Assembly: GCF_014205835.1 (NCBI RefSeq) | Contig: NZ_JACHCQ010000002.1 | Coordinates: 124,001-188,000, forward strand | DNA from: Pedobacter sp. AK013 | GTDB taxonomy: Bacteria > Bacteroidota > Bacteroidia > Sphingobacteriales > Sphingobacteriaceae | Direction: 5' to 3' | DNA length: 64,000 nucleotides | Shown: positions 1 to 9,264 of the stretch, piece by piece | Layout: the number at the start of each line of letters is the position of its first letter | Numbering within the stretch: position 1 is the stretch's first letter | Translations under genes and position numbers: made by a program | Notes under the pieces: generated by a model | What the model was told of the DNA's origin: nothing | Databases searched by the model: none | What the model saw: the letters and a program-made list of their open reading frames with translations, nothing else

Positions 1-941
1 ATTACGTTATCGGTACCAATTTAAAGCGAATGAACATCGCAGTCGGGTTTTTCTTTGGTGTATTGCTGCTTTCTGGAATCATCATGTTTATCGATCACCA
101 GTATAATATGGCAGCCATCCGTTCGCTTTTAGTGCAGGAAGATGTATTGCAGGCGCCAGCTGGTATTTCGACCACTATTTTTACTTTCGGCTACCAAATG
201 GCTGCTTTAACACCGTTTCTAGTTATTAATGCCATACTGTTTAAAAGAAGCTGGCTAATTAACCTGCTCTTATTCGGCTTAGCGCTTTCTCTTATCTTCT
301 TTGGTATGCAACGGTCGGTTTTAGTAGCTTTTGCAGTTGTAACGGGGTTATTTTTCTTAAGCTATTATAAAGCTAGGTCAATTTTAATATTCGCTGTGTT
401 TTGTGCTATCTTTTTTATTGCACAAAGTTCAATTGAACAATTTTCTGAAGGTAAGAAGCAGCAGAATATTTTAAATAAAAGTGCCGAAAATGCGAGGGGT
501 AAAGAAGAGCGTGGCGATTTGATGGGAGAGAACATCCAAATTATAACCGATTATCCTTTTGGGTTATTGTTTTATGGAAAAACCTGGAACGATGTAGTTC
601 AGCACAACTTTGTTTACAAAAAAGGGCCTGTTGTAATTACTTCCCATAATGCTTATTTAATGTTCATTACTTATTTAGGGCCTTTGCTGGGTTTTATTTT
701 ACTCATTTTATTATATCGAAAAGTAGGGAAGATTATTTTTTATGCCTTTCTGCATATCAAAGATAAGAAAAATGCACTCCTGGTCTGTTTAAGCTGTTCT
801 TTTCTGGCCATATCCATCAATTCATTTTTCCATAACGAGTGGCTTCTGGCTACAAGTGGCCCTACATTGTTCCTCTATTTTGCCATTTTACAACTCTCTA
901 AAATCAAAATGGAAGACTCCATTCTGCTTCAATACAATTAG
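1..941 (+). CDS. O-antigen polymerase/ligase-like membrane protein (5' partial)
   Basis: Polytopic membrane protein, probably the Wzy-type polymerase or O-antigen ligase of the surface-polysaccharide cluster that follows. The reading frame is open to the left window edge (codons from base 3 encode Y-V-I-G-T-N), so the ATG at base 30 is internal and the N-terminal part of a roughly 400-residue protein is missing. Visible are several hydrophobic helices, a long polar loop around residues 140-215 counted from base 30 (typical of the Wzy_C family periplasmic loop) and further helices to the end. The family is diverse, so polymerase and ligase cannot be separated; a Wzy polymerase fits because a PglC-like initiator and several glycosyltransferases lie downstream in the same direction. 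Confidence 0.7.
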   Translation, partial: YVIGTNLKRMNIAVGFFFGVLLLSGIIMFIDHQYNMAAIRSLLVQEDVLQAPAGISTTIFTFGYQMAALTPFLVINAILFKRSWLINLLLFGLALSLIFFGMQRSVLVAFAVVTGLFFLSYYKARSILIFAVFCAIFFIAQSSIEQFSEGKKQQNILNKSAENARGKEERGDLMGENIQIITDYPFGLLFYGKTWNDVVQHNFVYKKGPVVITSHNAYLMFITYLGPLLGFILLILLYRKVGKIIFYAFLHIKDKKNALLVCLSCSFLAISINSFFHNEWLLATSGPTLFLYFAILQLSKIKMEDSILLQYN

Positions 942-998
942 CCGTTCGGGTTATCCTAACTATGCAGATTTTAAATTACCATAATTAAATTAACGAAC

Positions 999-2273
999 AT
1001 GAACATTCCATTTTCACCGCCGTTTATCGATCAATCTGTGATCGATGAGGTATTAGATACCCTAAACAATAAATGGATTACAACGGGTCCTAAAGTGAAA
1101 GCCCTAGAGCAAGAAATTAAAAGTATCACCGGAACAAATGAAGTGGTATGTGTTAATTCCTGGACATCCGGAGCTGTTTTAATGTTAAAGTGGTTTGGTG
1201 TTAAAGCCGGTGATGAAGTTATTATCCCAGCGTATACTTATAGTGCTACAGCTTTAGCCGTTCTTCATTGTGGGGCTACACCGGTTATGGTTGATATATT
1301 GGATGATTTTAACATCGATCCGGATAAAGTAAAGGCGGCAATTACTACTAAAACAAAAGCCATAATTGCAGTAGATATTGCAGGCTGGCCATGCGATTAT
1401 ACAGCTTTGGAAGAACTGATTACAAACCATAAAGTACAGAAAAAATTTAGGTGCGAATCAGAAAAACAATCCCTGTTAAAAAGAATCCTGTTAATTTCAG
1501 ATGCGGCCCATTCAATCGGTAGTTTATTTCATGATAAACCGGCCGCTCAAAAATGTGATGTAACTATATTTTCTTTTCATGCGGTTAAAAATATAACCAC
1601 AGCAGAAGGTGGCGCCATATGTTTAAATCTTCCATATCCATTTAATTCAGAGGCAGAATACCACTATTTAAAGATGTATACACTTAATGGACAAAATAAA
1701 GATGCACTTTCTAAATCGCGAGGTGGAGGCTGGCGCTACGATATTTTATTCGAGGGACTAAAGATCAATATGCCCGATATCTGTGCAGCTATTGGTCTTG
1801 CACAGATCAGAAAATATAACCAAGAACTTTTGCCGCAACGAAAAAAAATTGCCCAACGTTATTGTGATGGTTTTCAGGACGAAGATTGGTTTATCGCTCC
1901 ACCACTGGTAAGTACACAAAGAGAATCATGCTACCATCTTTTTCCAATGCGCGTTAAGGGGCTTACAGAAGAACAAAGGGATCAGGTTATTGATGACCTT
2001 GCATCGTTAGGCATTGCCAGCAATGTTCACTTTATTCCAATGCCGATGCTCACCCTGTTTAAAAATCTGGGTTATAAAATTGAAGATTACCCAATGGCGT
2101 ATCAGAACTATGCAAACGAAATTTCACTTCCTATTTACCCGCAATTAACAATAAGAGAGATCGAGTTCATTATCAATTCGGTTATCAGTTGTGTGAAGAT
2201 ACAATTAAATAACCGCATTAAAACTTCTGAAGAAGCATTTACCCCGCATAAACAAATGGCAATTGCATTATGA
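999..2273 (+). CDS. DegT/DnrJ/EryC1/StrS-family PLP aminotransferase
   Basis: PLP-dependent sugar aminotransferase that would convert a nucleotide-linked keto-sugar to an amino-sugar, as PglE or WbpE do. At 424 residues it is slightly longer than usual. The fold-type I signatures are present: WITTGPKV near the N-terminus, the PLP-ring-binding Asp in SDAAHSIGS (about D168) and the Schiff-base lysine in SFHAVKN followed by TTAEGGAI (about K197). It overlaps the next gene by 4 bp (ATGA), so the two are translationally coupled to the initiating sugar transferase. A likely partner is the 4,6-dehydratase at 16419-18347, which would supply the 4-keto sugar. The exact sugar substrate is not readable. 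Confidence 0.9.
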   Translation: MNIPFSPPFIDQSVIDEVLDTLNNKWITTGPKVKALEQEIKSITGTNEVVCVNSWTSGAVLMLKWFGVKAGDEVIIPAYTYSATALAVLHCGATPVMVDILDDFNIDPDKVKAAITTKTKAIIAVDIAGWPCDYTALEELITNHKVQKKFRCESEKQSLLKRILLISDAAHSIGSLFHDKPAAQKCDVTIFSFHAVKNITTAEGGAICLNLPYPFNSEAEYHYLKMYTLNGQNKDALSKSRGGGWRYDILFEGLKINMPDICAAIGLAQIRKYNQELLPQRKKIAQRYCDGFQDEDWFIAPPLVSTQRESCYHLFPMRVKGLTEEQRDQVIDDLASLGIASNVHFIPMPMLTLFKNLGYKIEDYPMAYQNYANEISLPIYPQLTIREIEFIINSVISCVKIQLNNRIKTSEEAFTPHKQMAIAL

Positions 2274-2872
2274 AAAAGAATAAAAAAAGAGTATTTGATG
2301 TGGTATTCGCAAGCATATTCCTAATCCTTTTTAGCCCGCTTTTAATCCTGATTGCAATTTTGATTAAGCTCGATTCTAAGGGGCCAATCATCTTTAAACA
2401 GATCAGGGTGGGGCGAAACATGAAAGATTTTCATCTGGTAAAATTTAGAACCATGCGTGTTGTACAAAGTAACCATAGTTTACTCACTATCGGGAACCGC
2501 GACACCCGCATTACCAGACTGGGTTATTGGCTAAGGAAATATAAACTCGATGAATTGCCACAACTGTTAAATGTTTTAAAAGGGCAGATGAGTCTTGTTG
2601 GTCCGAGGCCAGAAGTTAGAAAATATGTAAACCTCTATAATGATGAACAGCGTTATGTTTTATCCGTTAAGCCTGGTATTACCGATTGGGCTTCGGTAGC
2701 GTTCTGCAATGAAAATGAACTGCTTAAACATGCCGAAGACCCTGAAACTTATTATGTGGAACGCATTATTCCCGCAAAAATAAAACAGAACATGAGGTAT
2801 ATCAATCATAATGATATCCTAACCGATTTCAAAATTATTTTGTTAACGATTAATAGAATTGTCATCAACTAA
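2270..2872 (+). CDS. Undecaprenyl-phosphate sugar phosphotransferase (PglC-like)
   Basis: Small monotopic phosphoglycosyltransferase that starts repeat-unit assembly by moving a sugar phosphate from a UDP-sugar to undecaprenyl phosphate at the inner membrane. The 200 residues fit the short PglC class rather than WbaP or WcaJ with extra N-terminal helices. Visible are one reentrant hydrophobic segment (about residues 9-31), KFRTM, the catalytic Asp-Glu pair in LDELPQLLNV (about D94-E95), MSLVGPRPE and KPGITDWA. It starts inside the 3' end of the aminotransferase gene by an ATGA overlap. The pairing with that enzyme suggests the first sugar is an aminated, possibly bacillosamine-like, residue; that is inference. 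Confidence 0.92.
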   Translation: MKKNKKRVFDVVFASIFLILFSPLLILIAILIKLDSKGPIIFKQIRVGRNMKDFHLVKFRTMRVVQSNHSLLTIGNRDTRITRLGYWLRKYKLDELPQLLNVLKGQMSLVGPRPEVRKYVNLYNDEQRYVLSVKPGITDWASVAFCNENELLKHAEDPETYYVERIIPAKIKQNMRYINHNDILTDFKIILLTINRIVIN

Positions 2873-2878
2873 AATAAT

Positions 2879-3979
2879 ATGTACGCTTCTCAAAAAACTA
2901 TTAACGAAGAAGTTAACCTGAAGAAGAAAGTTTTCTTTATACTCAGCTCGTTAACCTCAGGTGGATCAGAACGGGTGTTCTGGAATTTGGCCCAAGGATT
3001 TAACAAAGATAAGTTTGATGTAACCATTGTGATTTTAGATTCAACTGTGAATTGTTTCTCGATGGATTTAGATCATGTCCGTTTTATCGATTTAAAAACC
3101 AAAAAAGCATCTAAGTCTTTTTTTGCGCTTTATAACCTGTTAAAAAAAGAAGAACCCTATGCCGTTTTTTCCACTACCGATCACATCAATATTTTGGTAT
3201 CGCTGGTAGGGCGGTTTTTAAAAATCCCTGTGCTTATTGCAAGGGCTTCTAATATTCCTCACGAACAAAGATTGTTTGAGGGATTTAAATCGAGGTTTTA
3301 CGAACTTTTTGCCAGTGCAAGTTATCGGGGTTACAAACAAATCGTCTGCCAATCGGAAGAAATGAAACAATCGTTGATTGAGACTTATCATGTCAACCAG
3401 GAGCTAATCAGGGTTATTGCCAATCCAGTATTACAAACCAATAAAATAAAACAGGTTAAAGCGCCAGATAAGATTTATAGGTTATTGGTTGTGGCCCGTT
3501 TTGCATTGGAAAAAGGTTTAGAGCGGTTGGTTGATATTATGGCAAACTTGCCCGAAAATTATTATCTCGATTTTGTAGGTACCGGGATATTAAAAGAGCA
3601 GATTAAAGCCAAAATCAAGGACCTGCAGCTCGATCATAGACTTAAAATTTTAGGAGAAATTAAAAACATTCACGAGGTGATGGTTCAGCACGATTTAATG
3701 GTGTTAAGCTCTTATACCGAAGGTTTTCCAAATGTGGTTTTAGAAGCGCTTACAGTAGGTTTGCCCGTGGTAACCTTTAAGGTGAGCGGAATTCCAGGGT
3801 TAATTATTGATGGCTTTAACGGCTATGTTTTAGGGCAGGATGATTTGCAAGGCTTTGGACAGAAAATTATCAAGGCTTGCACCCAAGATCAATGGAACCC
3901 AACAGCAATTAGGCAGCATGTATACCAGAAATGTGCGCTGGATAAAATCAGCGCCCAATATGAAGAATTAATCAGTTAA
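2879..3979 (+). CDS. GT4-family glycosyltransferase
   Basis: GT-B fold glycosyltransferase expected to add a sugar to the lipid-linked repeat unit on the cytoplasmic side. The N-terminal acceptor domain opens with FILSSLTSGGSERVF, the loop that begins most GT4 enzymes. The C-terminal half has VVARFALEKG, LKILGE and the nucleotide-sugar-binding EGFPNVVLEAL block, whose first Glu and last Glu make the E(x7)E motif. The 366-residue length is normal. It starts 6 bp after the sugar transferase stop, as part of the same operon. Donor and acceptor cannot be told from sequence. Confidence 0.9.
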   Translation: MYASQKTINEEVNLKKKVFFILSSLTSGGSERVFWNLAQGFNKDKFDVTIVILDSTVNCFSMDLDHVRFIDLKTKKASKSFFALYNLLKKEEPYAVFSTTDHINILVSLVGRFLKIPVLIARASNIPHEQRLFEGFKSRFYELFASASYRGYKQIVCQSEEMKQSLIETYHVNQELIRVIANPVLQTNKIKQVKAPDKIYRLLVVARFALEKGLERLVDIMANLPENYYLDFVGTGILKEQIKAKIKDLQLDHRLKILGEIKNIHEVMVQHDLMVLSSYTEGFPNVVLEALTVGLPVVTFKVSGIPGLIIDGFNGYVLGQDDLQGFGQKIIKACTQDQWNPTAIRQHVYQKCALDKISAQYEELIS

Positions 3980-3999
3980 CAATCTAAAATATTATTGCT

Positions 4000-5841
4000 A
4001 TGTGTGGAATATACGGCACAACCATACCTTATTCAAACGGTACTATCCGTGAAAAAATGGCAAGAATCAGTTTTCGAGGTCCAGATTATACCGGTATTCA
4101 ACATTACGATCAGGTTATTTTTGCGCACAATAGACTGGCTATTATCGATCTTGATGCCCGCTCCAATCAACCCTTCTCGTATATGCACCTCCATATTGTT
4201 TTTAACGGAGAAATATACAACTACAAAGACATTAAAAAAGATCTGGAACGGAAAAACTACCAGTTTAACACCAGCTCTGATACCGAAGTAATATGCGCAG
4301 CTTATCTGGAATATGGTACCGATTGCCTAACCCGTTTTAACGGGATGTTTGCTTTTGTAATTTATGATAGCCATAAAAACGAACTGTTTGGTGCCAGAGA
4401 CCGCTTTGGTAAAAAACCATTTTATTATGCACACAATCACCTCTCGTTCGAATTTGCAAGCCAACCCTCGCAAATCAATATAGAGAGAAACCTAAGTGTT
4501 AACGAAGAAGCCATTAATCAATATTTAATTTGGGGTTATCTTCCAGAGCCTCAATCTATTTACGCAGAGGTAAAGCAATTACCTGCAGCTAATTATTTTA
4601 AATATGACCTTAAGTCTCATCAGCTTAAAATTACCGAATACTGGACTTTGGATTATGGCTGGAAGAACAAATTTAATGGTAGTTACGAAGAAGCTAAAGA
4701 AGCTTTAGCACTTATTTTGGCCGATGCAGTTAAAATCAGGATGAATGCTGATGTACCATTAGGTGTATTTTTATCAGGTGGGATAGATTCATCGTTAATT
4801 GCAGCTTTGGCAACAAAAGAAATAGACCATGTTAAAACATTCTCTATAAAATTTAACGAAAAAGGTTTCGATGAAAGTGCTTACGCCAATCAGGTTGCTA
4901 AACATTTGGGTACCGATCATTATACTATTGAGTGTAATTACAATGATGGTATTGACTTAATTGAAAACTTTAACCGTTTTTATGATGAGCCTTTTGCCGA
5001 TTCGAGTGCAATACCTACCATGTTGCTCAGTAAAAATACTAGGAAACATGTAACTGTTGCATTGAGTGGTGATGCTGGAGATGAGGCTTTTTTAGGATAT
5101 CATCGTTATAAATGGATAAAACAGATAAACAGCCTGTTTTATGCACCACACGGCATTAGAAAAGCATTGGCAGGCATAATTAACCAATCGCCAAGTTACC
5201 GGCATAAATTAATTGCCATGGGCATTTCTATGGAAGACGTAGAAAAATTATACGTAAAGATGTTTGGCAATATGGAAAACTCGTGGGTAAAACAACCCGA
5301 TCTGGCCAAGCATAATCCACTGATGCATATTTTAACCAATCCATCTAAACCCTTGTTAGAGCGTATTTCTGATTTTGATATTAAAACCTATTTAAATGGA
5401 GATATTAATACGAAAGTAGACCGCGCATCAATGGCCTTTTCTCTAGAGTCGAGATCTCCTTTAATGGATTATCGGGTAATCGAGTTCTCTAGAACCCTGC
5501 CCACAGCATTTAAATACACCAACGGAAACCAAAAACGGATATTAAAAGATTTATTGTTCGATCGTGTTCCTGCGCATATGTTCGATAGGCCAAAAGCTGG
5601 CTTTACCATGCCATTCCAGCACTGGTTCAGAAACGAATTAAAAGATTATGTAATGGATAATTTATCAGCCGATAATTTGAAGAACATTCCCGGCATTCAT
5701 TTAAAAAGGACACAAGAAATTATCAATGAGCATATGACAGGAAAATGGAACAGGTATCCACAGATATGGAAATTGCTGGTACTCTCTCAATGGTTAATTA
5801 AAAATAAATCAACGGCAGATAAAGTTTCATTATTAGTATAA
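4000..5841 (+). CDS. asnB: Asparagine synthase (glutamine-hydrolysing), EPS-cluster type
   Basis: AsnB-type amidotransferase with an N-terminal class II glutaminase domain and a C-terminal ATP-dependent synthetase domain. The start is fixed by MCGIYG, in which Cys2 becomes the N-terminal nucleophile. RLAIIDL, FNGEIYNY and GARDRFGKKPFYY belong to the glutaminase, and the ATP-pyrophosphatase loop is FLSGGIDSS (about residues 257-265). At 613 residues it is full length. AsnB paralogues are common in polysaccharide and lipopeptide loci, where they may amidate uronic or amino-acid substituents rather than make free asparagine. Here it sits among glycosyltransferases and upstream of a UDP-glucuronate epimerase, so amidation of a uronic acid is a reasonable but unproved role. 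Confidence 0.88.
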   Translation: MCGIYGTTIPYSNGTIREKMARISFRGPDYTGIQHYDQVIFAHNRLAIIDLDARSNQPFSYMHLHIVFNGEIYNYKDIKKDLERKNYQFNTSSDTEVICAAYLEYGTDCLTRFNGMFAFVIYDSHKNELFGARDRFGKKPFYYAHNHLSFEFASQPSQINIERNLSVNEEAINQYLIWGYLPEPQSIYAEVKQLPAANYFKYDLKSHQLKITEYWTLDYGWKNKFNGSYEEAKEALALILADAVKIRMNADVPLGVFLSGGIDSSLIAALATKEIDHVKTFSIKFNEKGFDESAYANQVAKHLGTDHYTIECNYNDGIDLIENFNRFYDEPFADSSAIPTMLLSKNTRKHVTVALSGDAGDEAFLGYHRYKWIKQINSLFYAPHGIRKALAGIINQSPSYRHKLIAMGISMEDVEKLYVKMFGNMENSWVKQPDLAKHNPLMHILTNPSKPLLERISDFDIKTYLNGDINTKVDRASMAFSLESRSPLMDYRVIEFSRTLPTAFKYTNGNQKRILKDLLFDRVPAHMFDRPKAGFTMPFQHWFRNELKDYVMDNLSADNLKNIPGIHLKRTQEIINEHMTGKWNRYPQIWKLLVLSQWLIKNKSTADKVSLLV

Positions 5842-5850
5842 CATAATACA

Positions 5851-6744
5851 ATGAATGCAACAGTTAATCTTTTTAATAAAATATTCACTGCCGATAAATG
5901 GAACATTGGTTTTGTTTATCAAACGCCTGAAGAGCTGATCAGCACAAAAAAGCTTGGCACAGCAATAAACTGGTTACAAGAAGATATCATCGATTATGCT
6001 GCTGATCCTTTTGTGGTGAGTATAAATGATAGACCAAGGATATATTACGAAGAACTGGATTTTTGGAAAGGGAAGGGTGAGATTATGATGATTGATGGAT
6101 TCGACTTCAAAAACAAGAAGAAAGTGCAGGGCATTAAGCCAGAGGCCATCCATTTATCTTATCCATACCTTATTGAAGAAAATGGATGTTTGTACTGTAT
6201 TCCGGAAACAGCAGAAGCGAAAGAAATAGCACTCTATCAGGTTGATCAGGATCATCCAAACCAGTTAACTAAAATAAAAGTGTTGGTTAGCGGAAAAGCT
6301 TTTGTGGATAGTTCGATTATTTATCATGAAAATAGATATTGGCTTTTTAGCAGTATATCCGGAGATCAAAATCACTTGTACATTTATCATTCAAAAACTT
6401 TAAACGGTCAATACACCGGGCATTATCAGAACCCCATCCCTGTAGAAAAAGAATTTTGCAGGGCTGCTGGAAGTTTATTTAAAGTTGGTGAAACGCTATA
6501 CCGCCCCACACAAAACCCAATTAACCGTTACGGAGGTTCAATTATCATTAACGAAATTGAAGCACTGAGCGAAAAAACATTTACAACCACCAATAAATTC
6601 GAAATATTACCAGATAAATCATACAACAAAGGACTTCACAACATCAGTTTCGCCAACAACATTATTGTAATAGACGGTAAGCGGAAAGTGTTAAGCTTGA
6701 TAATGCCCTTCAAAAAAATTGTTCGGAATCTTAAAAAAAGATAA
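5851..6744 (+). CDS. GINT1 N-terminal-domain-like beta-propeller protein
   Basis: Cytoplasmic-looking protein of 297 residues with no signal peptide. It resembles the N-terminal domain named after glucosamine inositolphosphorylceramide transferase 1, found alone or fused to formyltransferases in bacterial polysaccharide loci. The supporting segments are WLQEDIIDYAADPFVV near the N-terminus, HLSYPYLIEENGCLYCIPE mid-protein and repeated strand-rich blocks (YWLFSS, GSLFKVGETLYRPTQN) that suggest a five-bladed propeller like those of GH32/43/68 enzymes. It starts 9 bp after asnB and 15 bp before the next glycosyltransferase. It may be a sugar transferase or a sugar-binding protein; I cannot assign a reaction. 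Confidence 0.7.
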   Translation: MNATVNLFNKIFTADKWNIGFVYQTPEELISTKKLGTAINWLQEDIIDYAADPFVVSINDRPRIYYEELDFWKGKGEIMMIDGFDFKNKKKVQGIKPEAIHLSYPYLIEENGCLYCIPETAEAKEIALYQVDQDHPNQLTKIKVLVSGKAFVDSSIIYHENRYWLFSSISGDQNHLYIYHSKTLNGQYTGHYQNPIPVEKEFCRAAGSLFKVGETLYRPTQNPINRYGGSIIINEIEALSEKTFTTTNKFEILPDKSYNKGLHNISFANNIIVIDGKRKVLSLIMPFKKIVRNLKKR

Positions 6745-6759
6745 ATCGCCATTTGAAAT

Positions 6760-7842
6760 ATGACTACACGTGAAAGAAGAATGATTTTCATTTCGTTAAC
6801 TGATGCCCCCAACGGGGCAGAGAATGTGCTGTTGATGATGGCTACGCAAGTTAATGGCGAAATGTACTTTTTAAAGAAACATGCTTTTAACGGGCTTAAA
6901 ATTTCTGATGGCATTTTCAAAAGATACTTATCTAAAAAAACAATTTTATGGGGGCTTGTAAAAATGATACTACTGCTCCGAAAATATAAAAAGGACGATG
7001 TGGTAATGAGCACACATCCGTATTTAAATGCTTTTTTTGGGTTTTTAAAGCGTATAGGCTACCTCAGGCCGAAATTAATTGTACGCGAATGTACCTCTGT
7101 TTTTACCCGTTTCACCGGAATTAAAAAACACATTTATCAAATCATTTACAGCCTGGGGTATCCGGCCGTAGACTTAGTGGTTTGCCAAACCACATTAATG
7201 AAAATACAGCTGCTTGATCATAATAAATTTTTATCGAAGCAAAATATATTAGTACAACCCAATCCCATCGATTTTAATAAAATTATTGCTAAATCTGGAC
7301 AGCCTTTAATTAATGGCGATGCCAAATTAGATTTTATTTGCTCTGCAGGAAGGTTGATTCCGGAAAAAGGATTTCCGATTTTGATTAAAGCTTTTAAACT
7401 CATTCAACACGAGCACCCCAAACTGAAATTGTTCTTACTGGGAGAAGGAAAAGAAAAAGCATCATTAATCAATACTATTCAGGAGAATAGTTTAAGCGAT
7501 TCAGTTTTTTTAAAAGGGCAGATAGATAATCCGGCTCCATATTTTAAACAAGCCAAGCTTTGCGTGGTATCGTCCATAAAGGAAGGTTTTCCGAATGTGC
7601 TGTTAGAAATGATGTCCGTAAATAGCGCTGTAGTATCTACGCTTTGCGCAGGTGGAATAAGCGAAATCCCATCCATAGGCAAAGTTGAGGTAAACAATGT
7701 AGAAGCACTTGCCAAAGCAATGAGCGAAAAATTAAAGGACAACCAACATCAAGATCCTGAAACGGCGATGGAATATTTGTACACCCGTAGACCCGAGATA
7801 TTTGCTCAATCTATTTTAAACGCCTTATATAAGCAAAACTAA
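6760..7842 (+). CDS. GT4-family glycosyltransferase
   Basis: Second GT-B glycosyltransferase of the cluster (360 residues). The start region carries FISLTDAPNGAENVLL, a divergent form of the N-terminal glycine-rich loop. The donor-binding domain has AGRLIPEKGFPILIKAF, FLKGQIDNPAPYF and KEGFPNVLLEMM, a good E(x7)E block. The protein is soluble or membrane-associated and should extend the lipid-linked repeat unit. It is followed by a 118-bp gap before the epimerase gene, so a new promoter may start there. Sugar specificity is unknown. Confidence 0.88.
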   Translation: MTTRERRMIFISLTDAPNGAENVLLMMATQVNGEMYFLKKHAFNGLKISDGIFKRYLSKKTILWGLVKMILLLRKYKKDDVVMSTHPYLNAFFGFLKRIGYLRPKLIVRECTSVFTRFTGIKKHIYQIIYSLGYPAVDLVVCQTTLMKIQLLDHNKFLSKQNILVQPNPIDFNKIIAKSGQPLINGDAKLDFICSAGRLIPEKGFPILIKAFKLIQHEHPKLKLFLLGEGKEKASLINTIQENSLSDSVFLKGQIDNPAPYFKQAKLCVVSSIKEGFPNVLLEMMSVNSAVVSTLCAGGISEIPSIGKVEVNNVEALAKAMSEKLKDNQHQDPETAMEYLYTRRPEIFAQSILNALYKQN

Positions 7843-7960
7843 GCCAAAAATATATACAAACCATTACCGCATTTCTTGATGGGATGCTTTGCTGTATCCT
7901 TAAAATAAACAATCAAGCCTTTTCGAGGCCATTCTTAACTGTTTCTCAAACTTAAATTTT

Positions 7961-9052
7961 ATGAAAATTTTAATTACCGGTACAGCCGGATTTATTGGTT
8001 TCCATTTAGCAAAACGCTTGTTGGAAAGAGGAGATGTTGTTGTTGGCATTGATAACATTAACGATTATTATGATGTAAACCTAAAACATGCCCGTTTAGC
8101 GCAAACTGGTATCAACCATGTCGATTCGGTTTATGGTATTCCTCAGGTAAGCGATAGGTATGAAAATTACACTTTCATAAAGTTGGATATCTGCGATAAA
8201 GAAAGTTTAGAAAATTGCTTTAAAACTTATCAGTTCGATGCGGTTTGCAATCTAGCCGCGCAGGCAGGTGTTAGGTACAGTTTAACTAATCCAGATGCCT
8301 ATATAGAAGCAAATATTAAAGGTTTTTTAAATATCCTGGAGTGTAGCCGCCATTTCAAAGTTGGCCATTTATTGTATGCCAGCTCTTCCAGTGTTTATGG
8401 ATTAAATAAAAAAATGCCATTTTCTGCGCACGATAGTGTAGACCATCCGGTTTCATTATATGCAGCATCTAAAAAAAGTAACGAACTAATGGCACATGCA
8501 TATAGCCATTTATTTAATTTACCAACTACTGGTTTACGTTTCTTTACAGTTTATGGTCCTTGGGGCCGCCCAGATATGGCCTTGTTCTTGTTTACAAAAG
8601 CAATTTTAGAAGGCAAACCAATTGAAGTTTTTAATAATGGTGAAATGAAAAGAGATTTTACCTATGTAGATGATATTGTTGAAGGTATTGTAAGCGTTTT
8701 TGATCAACCGGCCCGGGCAAACCCGAACTGGAATAACCAAAACCCTGATCCAGCTACATCGGCAGCACCTTTCGCCGTATTTAATATTGGGAGGGGAGCG
8801 CCCGTTAACCTGCTAGATTTTGTTGAAGAAATTGAAAAAGAAACCGGACTAACCGCGCAAAAAATATTTATGCCCATGCAAGATGGTGATGTGGCCGAAA
8901 CATCAGCAGATATTGATGATTTGAAAAACCTGCTAAATTATGAACCATCTGTTTCTGTGCACAAAGGTGTAAAGAATTTTGTAAACTGGTTTACAGCATT
9001 TTACCACCCAAATTTACAGTTGGTGACAAAAACGGCACCTATTACAATTTAG
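7961..9052 (+). CDS. UDP-glucuronate 4-epimerase (extended SDR)
   Basis: NAD-dependent epimerase that most resembles enzymes interconverting UDP-glucuronate and UDP-galacturonate. The Rossmann GxxGxxG is GTAGFIG at residues 7-13, the [12 protein letters not shown] segment follows, the serine-rich strand is YASSSSVYG and the catalytic pair is Y167/K171 in [18 protein letters not shown]. The downstream [17 protein letters not shown] segment is characteristic of the glucuronate epimerase subgroup rather than GalE. The length of 363 residues is slightly above typical. The next gene encodes a pectate-lyase-like lipoprotein, which suggests that galacturonate enters the polysaccharide made here. Confidence 0.88.
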   Translation: MKILITGTAGFIGFHLAKRLLERGDVVVGIDNINDYYDVNLKHARLAQTGINHVDSVYGIPQVSDRYENYTFIKLDICDKESLENCFKTYQFDAVCNLAAQAGVRYSLTNPDAYIEANIKGFLNILECSRHFKVGHLLYASSSSVYGLNKKMPFSAHDSVDHPVSLYAASKKSNELMAHAYSHLFNLPTTGLRFFTVYGPWGRPDMALFLFTKAILEGKPIEVFNNGEMKRDFTYVDDIVEGIVSVFDQPARANPNWNNQNPDPATSAAPFAVFNIGRGAPVNLLDFVEEIEKETGLTAQKIFMPMQDGDVAETSADIDDLKNLLNYEPSVSVHKGVKNFVNWFTAFYHPNLQLVTKTAPITI

Positions 9053-9264
9053 TTTGTCATAGCTATGTAAACTAGATGTATAATAAATTTCACTTAACTG
9101 AATTTTTTAACTGTCATTTTACTATCTGTAAGCAATTGGTTTACAGTATAAGTAATGCCGAATATTAAGCCTATTATTTAATTATCAGCGTTTTAACTGC
9201 ATTTTATTAAATATACTCATTTATCGCATATAGCGTTAAGTTGTAAATTTAAAAAAAATAAAAA

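Noticed and set aside
30..32. ATG as the start of the first membrane-protein gene
   Set aside because: The frame is open upstream to the window edge and the protein is about 100 residues shorter than its family, so the gene is cut, not started here.
3995..4291. 98-codon frame overlapping the start of asnB
   Set aside because: It is out of frame with a clear AsnB start (MCGIYG) and has no recognisable content.
9053..9264. Possible small RNA or gene between the epimerase and lyase genes
   Set aside because: Only AT-rich sequence without a convincing hairpin or ORF was seen.
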